Shown here piece by piece: positions 1-15,000 of a DNA stretch of 64,000 bases. Source of the stretch: Hamiltosporidium tvaerminnensis (Eukaryota; Microsporidia; Dubosqiidae); the NCBI GenBank assembly GCA_022605425.2, contig JAKIMF020000001.1, positions 126,501 through 190,500 on the forward strand, in the 5' to 3' direction. The stretch's first letter is position 1. Every line of letters starts with the position of its first letter. Below the pieces are notes generated by a model. The model was given only the letters and a program-made list of their open reading frames with translations, was not told the origin of the DNA and ran no database searches. The position numbers were made by a program, and so were the translations under genes.

Positions 1-3000
1 CACATAGTATCTCGGTATGATTAGAACAAGATATGAGACAATCAGAAATATGTTATGCATTGCAAGATACTAAGTTCGCGTTAAATTGCCTCTAAAAGAA
101 ATTAGTTTTTGAATACTTTAATCTTAAAAAACTCTAATTCCTGAATGTTTAAAATCGATCGATTTCAAGTTTTAAAAATAGAGCCAGAAAATCAACAGAA
201 TGGTCTCAACAAAACAAAACCTAATTAAATCGTAAAAAACTATAAATATAAATTAAAATGTAAAATCCTACTTTAGTGTTTAAATTTTTTAAAAAATATA
301 AGTTTGTATTTTAAACATAGAATTTATTTTCCAAGCACAATATAGGATCAGCTGAAAATAAATGATTTTGATCCAATTTTTCTTTAAACTTGCTTATATA
401 TTAAGGAAAATATAATAAAATATTTGGATAATAAATGAATCGGAAATAGAAGTTAAACAATTTTTATTTAAAGTGTCTGTCTCTAACGATCAAAACAAGG
501 TTTTTACTGATTTTTAAGCCATATCAAAGTAAAGTTGTTTAACAACATTGTTTGAAAAAAATATATAAGTATAAAAAATTGCTAAAATATATTTTCATAT
601 TATACGTTATGTTTACTTATAGCTTGCTTTCTATAGAATTGAAATAAAGTAGATTTAATCAAGCCATAATGCCCCAATATAAACTTGCCAAAACAGTACA
701 AAGTATAGATAGATTTACGTTCTCAAATTGAATTATATGATTACCGCGAACCAATGTTTTTCTACATAAATGATACAGAATAACATAAAAACTTATCATT
801 TGATTAAAAAGTGTAAAAAAACAAAATTTCAAAACAATTGGTTTCGTATTATATAATATTCGGTAGTATATAGATGAATCAAATAAAGTTTTTAGTTTTA
901 AACCCGAACTTTTTTAGTTTAACACCTTATTTATATCCTAGACCATATTATATATTCTAGGCATCAAACTACGGAGGATTCTCAAAATTTCTTATCGTAT
1001 TATATTTTTTTTTAAGTTATCGTCTACTAAATATTTCTTATACAATAATTAACGTATAATAATTTCTACAAAAATCATTTTTCCATAAGTACGATAGCTC
1101 TGGCATTTTGAATACGAATCGATAAAGCTCTAGTCCAAGCAATATTTGAAACGTTCACATACTTTTATGAAAAAACGAAATGCCATCTTTGAAAATTCAG
1201 TATTTGCCACAAATATAAAACCCCTATTGTATATTTAAGATTTTATAATTTTTTTATTTTTAAAAATTTTTATCGCTCTTAAATGAATTTTTTAGACTTA
1301 AACAATGTTACATACAAATAAGTTTTAAATTACCAGAAAAACTTATTAGATCCTAAGTTACAGGAGCTTAAAAAAAAAGCATTCTATTATTCTAATCTAA
1401 AAAATATACCAAATAAAACCATATACAGTTCTATAAAATCTCGGTCAATAAACAGTAAATTTAAGAATATTGATAAATAACTTTAAAAGATCTGATACAT
1501 ACTACAACCAAATCATTTTTTTTGAAATATTTTATAAATGCAGGATAATTATGAGAAAAGTTTGATTCTTTATAGAAATTTCATAATATTCAAGCGATTT
1601 CTACTTAGGTTGTCTCAATACCGAAAAAAAATATCAATTAAAGTAAAAGTTGCTGGCTTTTATTTCGCTAAATTTTTGCTACTAGCTCATATTTTTATTG
1701 CATGCCTGAATTTCACATCAAATTAGCCTAATTTTCATTATATGATGTCAGTATTTCTATTTGGCAATAAAGAAAATTATATGTGCTACTACATCTATTT
1801 ATGTTTATTTCGCTACTGAGAAACTCTTTAAAATCATTTCAAGTTAATAGAAGTTAAGGAATCTAAACGAGAATTATGTTTGTCTTTGAATCAAAAACTA
1901 TTTGCGAGATTCTATAGTTTCTAGACTGCCCAAACATGATCGATGCATCGTTGTACTACAAAGAGAAAATTCACTGTCGCATTAAAATTTTCAAAACTTC
2001 AATAATGAAATTTTGTGTTATATTTGCGCTATCATCTAGCTTGATAGCTTTATTTTGCATTTTTTGAGTATATTTGAAAATACCTAAGCAATCTCAGAAA
2101 TCAATATTTTGTTATAAAATTCTACTTTTTTGTCCTATTCTAAATTCCTCCTGTGTTTGTTTATGTAGTTAAACATTTATAAAATGTTATTTTAATATAT
2201 TTAATATTTTTATGTCTAGATTTAATTAAAGCAAAACACTTCGCTTTATATTTTATCCTATTTGTTGAGAAAAATGCAAAATCTATACTAAAATAAAGAT
2301 TTTAAATCATAGTGTAATTTTTTTTTCTCTTTCTTTATAATTACGTTATGTTGTTCAAACGCGCAAAAAAAGATGGGATAAATAAAATTTCTGTCTGTTA
2401 AACATATAATGCAATTAAATATAAGAATTTCTTATGTAAATTCTATATTTAAAATTTCTTTTTAAATTAAATAGTGAATTTTTTTTAATAAAGAAAAAGG
2501 ATATGAATTTAACATGTAATCTCCATTTAACAAGTTAGTTTGCTTTGTTTCAGATAAAAGCTTTTAATACTGTAAACCTAAAAACTATATAACGACTATT
2601 CAATAAAAAAGCTTTCGAATATCAATTTAATAAAAAGATTCTCATTTAAACAAAAGATAATACGAAAAATGTAGTATAAAAAGAAGGAATGTTATACTTT
2701 AAACTCAACCGACAAAAATCGACACATATGGATAAAAATTACTGGAAAGAAACACCAAAATAAAAATTTAACGATAGGATATAGCTGAACATAGAATTTT
2801 TATTAGTTTTATATCTTATCTAGTGTGCGGAAGATATCAATATATGTTATAACCAATTTCAAATTTTAGTCTTATCACAAAAGTATTTTTTAATAGTGTT
2901 GTTTGATTTTTGTTTTTCAAATAAGATCATTATCATAAAGAGGAAAATAATGTAACTTTGGAGTATTATTTAAAATAAGCTATGTTTATTTGAGCTCAAA

Positions 3001-6000
3001 AAATACTTTTTTTATTGAATAAAAGTAAAATTGCATAATTCAAGTTATTTTTATGTTTTAATAATTTTATAACAAGATTAATGCAAATACCAATGTTGTA
3101 CCATTAAAAATTAGATTTTAAAACGTAAATATATAATCTAATTTTTGCAGTCAGCTATGTATGCACACTTATACAACAAAAAAAAATAATAAAATAGTAT
3201 TGTGAAAATCCTCTCGGGCAGGTGAAAATAATTGCAATAGCAAAAAATTACTATTATGCTTTTAAAAACATTTGATAAACTTCAAAACTGTTTTACAGAC
3301 ATATATACTTATGAATTTATATATCAAAAATATTCTTACAAATTTTCAGACCCGAAAAATATAGTCTAAAAAACAAAAAGAGCTTCCTATATGCAGAAAA
3401 TTCTGCGCCAAGAGTAGTACAACAAAGAAAGAAACTTACTTTAGATTTGATGTTCTAGGTGCATAGTGGTATACAAGTAAAAATAGTAAATTATTAGAAT
3501 CCGTTGCGGCCAATCGTTCCAAAGACTTTGAGAATTAGATAAGCTTTAAAAGATTTTGCGCAGACTTTTTCTTACAATCTTAATTTGGGGAATTTTAAAG
3601 CAATTAAATATTTTACTTCAAATTGTATTGAGCAAACACAATAATAGATAATATTTATTATCCTGTTTAATATAAAACAAATCTAGTTAAAAGATAAATA
3701 ATAGTAATTAGCTAAGATAAGTGTTAGATCGGTCTTAATGCCATGATAAAGAAAATTTATAAAATATTTAATAATTTTTACTATGAATTTGAACTAAAAC
3801 GAGCACATATAATTTATTTGATATCCCAATACCTATGTTTTTTTATACCTAAAGTTGGATGACGATAAAAAAATGTTATAACTTTGAAGATACAGAATGC
3901 AAACAATATACTACAAACGTAAGTTAAAACCTTTACTTTTTATTTAAATAAGAAAATAATATAATTCTTTATTACTGCATTTGCAAATATAAGTAAAAAT
4001 TTCGTTTTGCTTGTATATTCTATATAACATTGAACATTTTCTTTGTATTATTAATTTTGAATTAAGAAATTCTGTTTTAAGTTAATCTTTTAAAAAGGCT
4101 TTGTTGTAGATTATTGAAATGTATATACGAAATATTTAAATCATAGTGGGGCTATTATATATTAGCCTCTTTGAATCTACAAAATACTCTTATGACATAT
4201 AATTTAGATATTTTTGTTGTAAAACAAATACTAAACGTAGAATAATTACAGTTGGCATAAGTGATACTGACACAGGCTCTGTATCCAGACAAAAACTGAA
4301 TGGGAATATTTTTAATTTATCGCTTGTAAGCATATAGTAGCATATTTTACAATTTTATTTCAATAGGAATTTTAAAGTTTGTTACAACTCTTTTACACAG
4401 AACTTTTGGCACAAGAAATATTCTCAATAAGGCAACCATTTGATTGGAATCATAATTTAAGGAATAAGAAAATTTCGTATCCAGTGCGAAACAATTTCTT
4501 ATTATTCCAATTTGTATCGGTTAGTAAAAACTTATAAAAACATATTATTTGCCTTGAGTAATTTGATATAAGCTGCTGATTTTTCAAAATGCTTATCTCA
4601 TTTGTTCCTATGGCTACATTATCTAAGAACATTATTTTTGATGATATAATTTCTTGGTAAAACAGCATTATACATAAGATTGTGATCATAGGCGAACCTA
4701 TGAATTTTTTTAGCTATTTCGAAATCCTATATTTGTCATATAAGAAAAATTAGTTTAAAAGCAAAGAAACGCCGCAATAAAAATTTCTTATTCCGACTTT
4801 TTTGGTCTAAATATATATTAAAAAGTGATATGTTGTTTCTAAATCGAAAAATTGTTTGAGGCGGCGAGAAATATTTTACATGATATAAATTTCAAAAGTT
4901 TTTGCGTTAAAACTAAGATTTTTCATACGTGAGTACAAAAGTTGTTTATTTTTGCGATAAGCCACCAGAATTTAAATTTATCAGAAATTAAGGTAGTTCA
5001 TATCATAATAAAATTGCTTATTTACAATTCTGCAATGTCCATAAAAAATCATTTTCGTAATCAGCAGTACACGGTTGAAATGTCGGACTAAGTGCAACGA
5101 ACAGAAGCCATACAAATAAGTAAAAATTTCTCTAATACATTTGTATTAATAGAATCAATATATACAATCTGTATTTTAGAAGGCAACAATTCCAAAGCAT
5201 AGTTATAGTATAAAATATCAATTTCTAATGATATTTAAATTCATATTTGCTTCTAGAATAAAAACAGTCTATCAACTTAGTTTCAGTTGCATAAGAAAAA
5301 TTGTTTCTGATAAAATTTTTCTACAAAATTATATCACCTTCTAATCATAATATGCCTAAAAGAGCGAAGAATCACTACAATAAGAGCCAAAACATAGAGT
5401 TCTCAATATGAAACCTATGGATTTATTAATTTAGTGCATTTCTAAACTTTGAATCTTAGCAATTTATAAAATTATTAAAATTTTCTAAAATTCCTAGCGG
5501 CAATGAAATCTAGAAAAATATGTTTGGTATACCACATTGTCTGTATTTTTTTCTATAATGATATTTGCAAAAGTAAGATCTAGGATATTCTAAATTAAAT
5601 CTCAAGTATAGTTTATAAAATATGGTTTAATATTCAATGGTATAACTATTTATACAATGTTGCTTATTAAAATCGTCGGGAAATTTTCTATAAGGCTTAC
5701 AACGTCTTCAAATAAAGGTTTTAGATTTTAGTAAATTTTTTAAATATCATTTGAAAGAATTATTTGTCTTGCCGCATATTTTAAATTTACAACAGAAGCA
5801 CAAATAATCCTATATTAGTTATCAGAAAATTATATCTATCATTATTTGATGGAAACGCTAGTTCTTGTTTTTTGTAACTTTGAATGCTTAAATATCGCCA
5901 AGTAAACAGATATTTTTTTTGTTAATCGTTTGGATTGAAAATATTAATGTTTCAATTGAGTCTAAATTTTAATTTTTGTGATAGGTAGTAAAAAAAATTT

Positions 6001-9000
6001 ATTACATGGCAAGACCACAATTAAATCTTTATCTTGTTGATGTTTTTTTAACCAATTGTATTCGAAACAAAACTATTTCCTGCATTAATTTAAGGCTGAA
6101 AAAATAAGAAGCGATTGCTATATTGCTTACCGAAACATCGAAGCGTAAGGTAAATCTGAATTTTATTTAACTCAAACTTTTTTTATCTTTATTTTGATTT
6201 TTAAAGTTTAATACGTATAAGTGAGAAACTTGAACTTAAAAATAATATACTATTGATTCTTTTAAAAAAGCTTTATTTTAGACTTTAGATGGAAATTATA
6301 CCAATAAAACTGTAAATTTATGTATGTTTAAAATGAACAAGTTTCAAATTAGATTAATTTAAAAAAATATGAGACTAATAATTTGATTTGATGATAAAAT
6401 TCTAAATGTTCTCAGCGTTATTTATTAGTTGGTCACTAATTTTATTAGTATATAGTTTATGGTCGATAAGAATACCTATAAAATACGCTATTTGAACACG
6501 TAATAGAAGATGAGAAGGTCTCTGGTGTATATTTTAATTTTTAGCTCAGAAGAAATATTTAAAGTTCTCCTAATCCTTACAGAATCGCATGTTTAGACTA
6601 CAATGTTCAAATTAACTATATTAAATCTATCTTCAGACATATATAGTAAAGTGTAACAACATTTTATTTTAAAATTAGCTCGGATTCGACCTCAATGAAT
6701 AACTTATAAACTTCTTAGTTAAAAATTCAAAATTAAAAATACTTATAATTTTTACGTTTTATAGACCTTCTTTCCTAAAAATTAGTTTTTTTTAAAAACT
6801 ATTTTATTATGCAGATAATTGATTATAACCAAATTAACATCTAGAGCTATCGTTAGGTTTGTTTAAATCCAAACAGTAAATCCAAGAGAAACATCAAGTT
6901 AGGGAGAATGTATAAGTTCTTTGTGTAACTATGGATTACTTAATCTTATTTATACAATCTATATTTACTCATGTACATAAAAGATTTTTGTTAAATTTTT
7001 TTATCTAAATCTAAATTAATTTTGTTTTAAAGAATGCAAACGAATAATATTGAGATTTACCAAATAAAAATGTATTATAAAATAAAAAAAAATCTAATCG
7101 GAGCTAAAGGAAAAAACGGCTCACTGGTTTATTCCGATAATTTACGCATTAGAATTCAAAATATCAAGTAAAATGCTAAAAGTTTTTTTTACAAGCTTGA
7201 ATGTTTACAAACATATTAATATTTAAAAAGACCACCCTTTTTTATCTTTTTTTGTAAATTTGTGTCCGGTATAGTATCATTATAGTAATAAATACACACC
7301 CAAGTACAGATGCTCAATAAATGCATCCGCAAAAATTTATTTTTGAGCACATCTATCATTTAATTCTAAGTAAATTTCATAAAGATGTATTTATATTATA
7401 AAATAAATAGCTGAATCACAACATCAAGTACAAATTCCAGTATTTTAAATATTTTGTACTAGTAAGAAAAATACATGCAGATTTTATATTCTTTTCCAGA
7501 TTATTTGTCTCTTGCAAATTTCACAAATATACAAATAAAATTCCATTCTTTGTGTATGCTCTAAAAAAAGGGTTGTACTCTAACGCGTTTGTACTGAACC
7601 ATTTTATAGCGTAAGACATATCTCATACAAGAAAACACTATACAAAATATCCATCTTGGACATAAAACACATGAGTTGGTTTGCCATAGCATTATGGGCA
7701 CGTCTAGGATTCGTTTTGAAAAAATTGTTATACTTACATTTTCAGTTAAACCTTCTTTTTTATTTCGATCTTCTAAGCCGGGATTTTCATTTGAAGAACC
7801 GAAATTTATACACATACTTTATGAAATTAAAAGAAACAAATTCCTTGTTCTAATCATAATTTATGCTATCATTACTATGAATCTAAAATAATTACGCACA
7901 AAAATGGCTTTCCTAGATTTAATTTTATGCTATAAGAGTAAGTTGTTGTTTCTTTGACATTTAGTAATTCATTGAATTATTCAATATATTTCGTTAAACG
8001 AGACCTAAATTTAATTTCAATTTGACTACAAAGCTAAAGACTGTGTTTATGGATATAATAAAATAAATCTATATTTTTTTTAGTGAGCAAGAGTAGCATT
8101 GACTCCAACTAATGAATTTGCCAAAACATCATAAAACCAATGTCCAATTGTGATACATCTATATATTCGTTCGTTTAAATATACTAAATGAAGGGTTTTT
8201 TTACTGCATTGAAGAAGAATTTAATTTCCGCGCAAGAATGCAAGTAATCGAAAATTTTCATACTGTCATAAAGCCTTAATAAAAAATTGCGTTATAATCT
8301 CATGCGGCTTGTCTCTTATACCATGCATCTGAATAAGTCCTTAGTATAGAAAATGATTTGTCTAAATAAAAAGATAGGGAACATCATATATAATTACACT
8401 ACCGAATGTAAACAGACGAGCCTATTTTAAAATACCCTCAAAAAGTTAAAATGCATTACTGTTTACCCTAGATGTGCTAGACATTTTCCAAAGCAATCGA
8501 TGTATTCTTTATGCATATCATCTTTACTTAATAACTTCAGAATAAAAATAATATTAATTAAGATCATACTATTTGCTTATTTAAAAATTTCTTGTTTTGT
8601 TTTTATTCAAGAAACCTATATATGATTTTATAACCAGCAAAAATATTTATAATTAACTACAAAAATTAGATTATAGAGGTCTTAAATCTAATACTTTTTT
8701 TCTGCAAAAATGTCTTTCAATTGACTTCTTTACCTTATCTCTTTATTTTCAAACAAACAAACAATAAGCTCTCTGTTTACCGCGAAGCAGGTTTATATGA
8801 CTAGTCATCGTGAACTAATACATCCAAGTTGCAAGAATGGTGCTTGTATTCTATGTACGTGATGAATTTACTTTATGAAAACCTAATATTCATTCCAATT
8901 GATAAATTATTCTTAATTTCAACATCCTATATATGAGGTATTTTCCAGCAAAATTGTAAAATAAAAATGTATATACTAATAATGGAAATATACTAAGATA

Positions 9001-12000
9001 GTCAAAAATCAAATTATCTCATATATATGGAAAAGTGCAAAACTTTGGAGAACATTTGAATAAATCTATATCCGAGCTGTTTCAAAAATTTTTAGGTGTG
9101 ATTCGAAGCCAAAAAATGAAACGTATTTTCCAACAAACTCGACTTTCCAAAAATTATACATAATACTAAAAATCTCAATATTATAAAAGTAGATTCAATA
9201 GCTTAACTTTCATGATAAATCTTAGTTTAGTGATATAATTATTTTATGTATCATATACAAAAAAAAGATTTAACACATAAACAACCTGTTATTTTTTTTA
9301 CCAGAAAATGGCTCTGGGTTATTCATAAAAAATGTTTTGGTTTTTGTAAAAGTAATCGAATTTCAGACTATAAAATGAAATTCATAAAGCATTTTTAATA
9401 TTAAAAATATTTGAGTTGGTTCTTTTGAGTAAATAGTTCGGCCTAGCCAGGCTCTTACCCCATAAACAGCCTTCAGATTTTTTTTGTTCGACTTAAAAGA
9501 CTATAGAATACAAGATTTTTGCGCGTAAGAAGATACATTCTGTTTCGTGTTTGTTCTATACTTTTGTATATTGTAGATAATTTTTTATATAATTTCATAT
9601 TTATTAATTCCTTTTAGACTTAGTTCTTATATATCGTAAAAGCAGTACTTTATGAACGTATTTTACAAACTTCTTAGAAAATTATTCTAGAAACTTTCTA
9701 CCAGATACATTATACTTTTTAGTTCGATATTAAATTTGAAATCAAAAGATCTAAATTATTTTTTATAATGAATTCCTAGTGTTTTGCAAACCATTTACAT
9801 CTATTTATTGTTATTGATCTCTTAATTCCGATTTAGTAGCTTACTACGTTTCCAACAAATAAGATTTGATTTAAATACAGAAGTATAGTATACATTTCCG
9901 GAAGCTCGTTTGTAAGAAAGACTCCACAGAAGCAATATTATATCATATTAATTTTTATTGATTTATACGGATTATTATTTTTCTCTTTGAGATGCTTCTT
10001 TCGGAAACTTATAGAATAACAGATGTGACAAAAACATTAGTCATAGTTTGATTTTCTATAGATAACTACATAAATGTAGTTGTGTTTGTGGTATTACAGA
10101 AACATTGTATATTATTTCTAGATCTATCAACCACAAATCAAATACATATATCATAAAATAAATATCTAAAGTAGGGATATTTTAACTCGAAAAAACAATG
10201 TAACGAACTCATATTTTATATTTAATTTTCAGCCACAATATTTATTCATATTTAATTTTTAAGTATTCTTCTTTTAAGTTGTTTCGAGTTGTTTTCAAAC
10301 GCACTTATTCCAGTAATAGAACTTTTAAAAACCGTCTCTTTGTTTAAATATATTCAGAGATATGTTCGAGCTTGTGTAGACGTGTTCAAATTTTATGTAA
10401 ACACTTTTTAAATGGAATTTACAATACATTTCAATTAAGAGTTTATATCGACAGGTTTTTTAAAAAATTCTAAACCATTTTTTGTAAATCAATCTTGTTT
10501 AATTTTTTTACAGAACGACATAAATTATTGAATTTGCATGCATTAAATTTAATTTCTAACTTTTTGTTACCAAATTTTCATAAAAATAATGTATGTTTTT
10601 CAAATAGACAAAACCTTGTGTACCCTCTCTTTGATTAAAATAGTACAAATTGGCTTTCCAAATCATCTTATTTTTCTGCTCTGGCATCGTATGAATTTCA
10701 TTATATTTATACACTTTCCAATGAAATATTTTAAGAAATATCTTAAAAATATTTTATGGATTGACGTATTTATTGTATTCTAAAATTATCGTGCAATTAT
10801 ATTTCAAAATAGAAAAATCTTTGATATGTTTAAATTAATACCGAAAAAATATTGTTCATAAGCCTTAATTAGAAAAAAACTCTAATTTATTTTCTATGTG
10901 ATGAACAGTTGATATCAAAACTTTGTATAACTCACTTAAGGTCAAAACGGATTCCTAACATGAAATTGTTTTTTAAAATTTTTTTTCTTGATTTTGCACA
11001 ACTTATCTATTTCAATTTATTATATTAAAAGAAAATTCAAACTTAAAAGAATACAATTTTTTTTTCTAAATTATTATAACCTTTTCTTGCGTTATTTTCA
11101 ACGTGAATATTACATTAACGAGTTTTTTTTTGCTCTATGTTAAACTTTAGTTGATCGAATATCTTTATAAAGCTTTTATCATTCTCAAATTCATTTCTTC
11201 ATACATAACGTAAACCTTTTAAATTTAGAATGTTAATTTCAAATTTAGACTAACAAATTTACACAGGAATTGTGGTATGAAATTATATAAACAAAGAATG
11301 GCCTGGATGCTGTCTCTATGCTATTTTTACGGTGAAAAAAAATCTCTTTAAAAATCAGAATATATTCTGGGCTTTATAATAGATTTTCTAAATTTTTATT
11401 TATAGATCGAACCATTGTAAAAAGCATTTATATTGCGAAAAAGATTTTTTAATAGATATTTAAAGGGACTTGGAACAAAAATCTCGAGTTGAATTAAATG
11501 GGTTAGATGATACGATTTATTGTAATTTATTTTGCTGATTCGATGCGAATTCTTAGATAAAACATAAACAAACGTTTTTTTTTTATTCAACACGTTTTTT
11601 TTGAATATTTCCTAAATACTTTTTAAATAAGCATTTAGCACATAAAAAATACTTTGTTCTTTATGAAAACCTATTTAAAGTGCATCTAAAAATAAATAAA
11701 ATACTTGCCTTTTTAGAAATAACACATATAGATGTAGAAATATAGTTTCGCTGGGCAGTAATGAATTCCAAAAATATTACAAACGTTATTGAAAGATCTA
11801 AAAATTCATTAATTTATCAAATTTTTCAAATGAGCGAACTTTGCATAAAGCTAGCAGTTCTTGGTATATAATGCTTGTTTTGCCTAAAATATATTTTAAA
11901 ACCATATGTTTACTTATCAAAAACAGAGTTATATTATTTTTCGATAACAAGGTCTTCAATAAGCAATAATTATTATCTACACACAATATTCTATTTTCGC

Positions 12001-15000
12001 TTTCGCATTTGAAGATTATCTATTAAAGAAGAAGAAAGATACCGAAGCGGTAAGTAATAAAAGTTTTGCTATGTCCATACGGTTTTATACAAAATTCTTT
12101 TAATAATTTTTTGTTGTTAAATACTCAAGCTTATAATCATCTTTCTACATATAATAAATCGAATTATAATTTCTTAAGAAGATAGATTTGATACATTGAA
12201 AATGTTATGGAATAATGTTAAACTTTATATTAAAATACTTAAAAATCTTGCACAAAAATTTATGAAAGATAATCTAAAGTATTTTAAAATACTTTTTGAG
12301 ATTAAAATATACTAATATACAATCCTACCAGAAAATATATACGAAAATATGAAATATAGAACCAATTCTTTCGTTTACCATTTATAAGACTTTTTTTAAA
12401 GAATTCCAATGTATCAAGTCTCCGTGCAATCGTTTTATGTTTTAAAATTACAAACATGTTATGTTTTTTACAAGATTTACTGGATAGAAATTAGAGGTTG
12501 TTTGTGATTGAGATTTAATAAAATATAACCACTTTTACATAGAATAACTGTGATTGTTGAATATCGAACAAAATCTAATCTACTAAGTAGCGAAATTATC
12601 GTTTCACTTGTCATTATTTTTTACTATTCTAGGTTAGCTTATGCAAATTATAAGACAATTAAAGAAATGTGAATTTTTTTAAATTTATTTTAAATTTGTT
12701 AAAAAATAACAAAAATAGATACAGACTCCAAAACTTAGTAAAAAAAATAAAATAATTTTGCTAAACAAAACAGATATTTCTTAAAACTATGCAAAATGAT
12801 ATACAATGATAACGAAGAATTATTTAAACAAATTTTCGAACATTCGAAGAGATAACTTTTTTCCTTTATTCAACACTACTATTTTATATTCATTTTAATG
12901 ATAAATATAATGCAATGTTCGATGCTAATATATAAATCGATCTAAAAAAGGAACGAAATTAAAAAAAAAAACAAATGGCTGGATTTAACGTTGGATTAAG
13001 TTTAATTTTCTTGTAACATGTAAGCATATCAAAAAAATGAAATTCAAGCGAAGGAAAAATTTTCTGAAATTCTGTCTGAAAAGGCTTTAACAAATCAAAA
13101 ATTTGCGAATGGCGATAATTTAAAAGAAAGTTATAATCCTAGAAAAATACTTCGGAGCAATTAGCTATAGAATAAGCATTTATAAGCATTTCTTTTATCA
13201 GGGACCGGCACATTGAAAAGGTTTTTACCAGCTGGTACTGTGTTTATGCAATTTTAATGTTGAAAGATCAGTATTGATTTATATTGTTTTGAAAAAGTTT
13301 TCTTCTATTGCTAATTAATGAAGTTTGAAATGATTGCAGCGTAGATATCTTACAAGTATTTTTGTTCTTTCTGACAACTCTAGATAAGTTTGCAGTTTTT
13401 AAAATTCGTTATAGTTTGCAAAAAATCATTTTTTAGAGTTTTTATTTTGCCGTACAAATGTGGATAGGTTTAAATGTGTTACTTAGGATTAAATCGTTAC
13501 AATTTATATAGAAATCTCTGCTTTAATTATTCGAACAAAATTTGCATTACCTAAATATATTAAGTGTTGTATCAAAGCTATATCAATAATGAATACTGAG
13601 CTTTTAATTTTTTTTCGCCGTGTTTGATTTGTAGTTAGAAAGCTAGAGTCGCTATGTTTATTGGATTTTAGTTATGCCTTTATCTTTATTTTTAGAATTT
13701 ATATACCAAAGTTATATATACATATATTCGTATTTATTCTCTTTATAATTTCATTTTTAAATATTGTTTGAATTTAGATATTTTATTTTTCTATATGATT
13801 AATGTTATAAACATGATCAACAAGCTAATATTTTGTACCATTAAAACAACTGGCATTTCTTTTTCATCTATATATGAAGTACCTCAAACGCGTTTGTCAA
13901 GTTTTACAATTTTTTTTTTCAGTTTGCTATTTATAGAAATAGGTATTTTAGAAAGCAGTTATTAAATATTTTTTTTTACAACGATTAACCCAAATAATCC
14001 AAAAAAACTAGAATACACGTTATATATAAGGATATGAACGATTTAATCATATTTTTCATCAGTTCGTCGAATAAAGATTTTAAATTTTCGAATTATCATA
14101 TATTAAAGATCTATGTATCTTTCTTTCAATTTTCCAGCAAATTTCAATCTATTTAAAACGTTAAAGTTTTATTGTACTTCTGCATAGTTTCTTATGTATA
14201 AAGGTTGATAGTGTAGAACAATGGAGTTACAAATTAAGATTATATATGTGTAATTTAAGTTTTTGGAATTTCAGTTAAAATTAAAAACATTAGCTAAATG
14301 TTTATATTTCTTCTTTGTTTTACTGTTAAATGCTAATTTGAGAATGTGTTTAATTGTCAAAAGAGAATAATATTTTGTAAATAAAAAACAATTAAATATT
14401 TACTAAATGTCATCTATGGCCATGAGATATTTATATATATCCTGTTCAAACAGATTGTGTAAGTTTGATAAATATTTTTCTCTACAATAAGATTTTTAGA
14501 CGGATTCTGCTACTCTACTCAACAGAAATCGAAATGTGAAAAAAAACGAACAAAAAATATTTACAATGATAGTGCTGAACCCTCAAAAAGAATTATATTA
14601 CCATCTTAAAATTAAACAGAAGCTTAGTAGAAAATTTATAATGAAGTGAAAGAAAAATTTCTTGGGTTTATAGGTAAGATATAATATTATAGTGCAAGCG
14701 TTCACAGTATTTATAAGATTGCAACACAAACCTTAAGATTCAAACATTTCAATCGTCATTTTCTGATAGGCTGACGAACGATTAAATCTAAAAGGCTTAA
14801 AAAAATGAAAAATGCTTTGCGGAAACACTTCGTGTGAAATAATGCAAAAAAAACCAAAAGTATCGCAAAAGAGACATGTCAAATGTATTAAAATCATTCT
14901 AAAAGCAATAAGGTAGCTATAGTATCCCAAGATTTATATTTAAGCGCATATTTTCACCTAGAAAAAAAAATTACAAGTGTTAGAAACTGCATACTAGTGT

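Noticed and set aside
7561-7891. Overlapping frames of 65-84 codons on both strands
   Set aside because: Length expected by chance, no recognised motif, and no homolog recalled; overlapping openness on both strands argues against coding.
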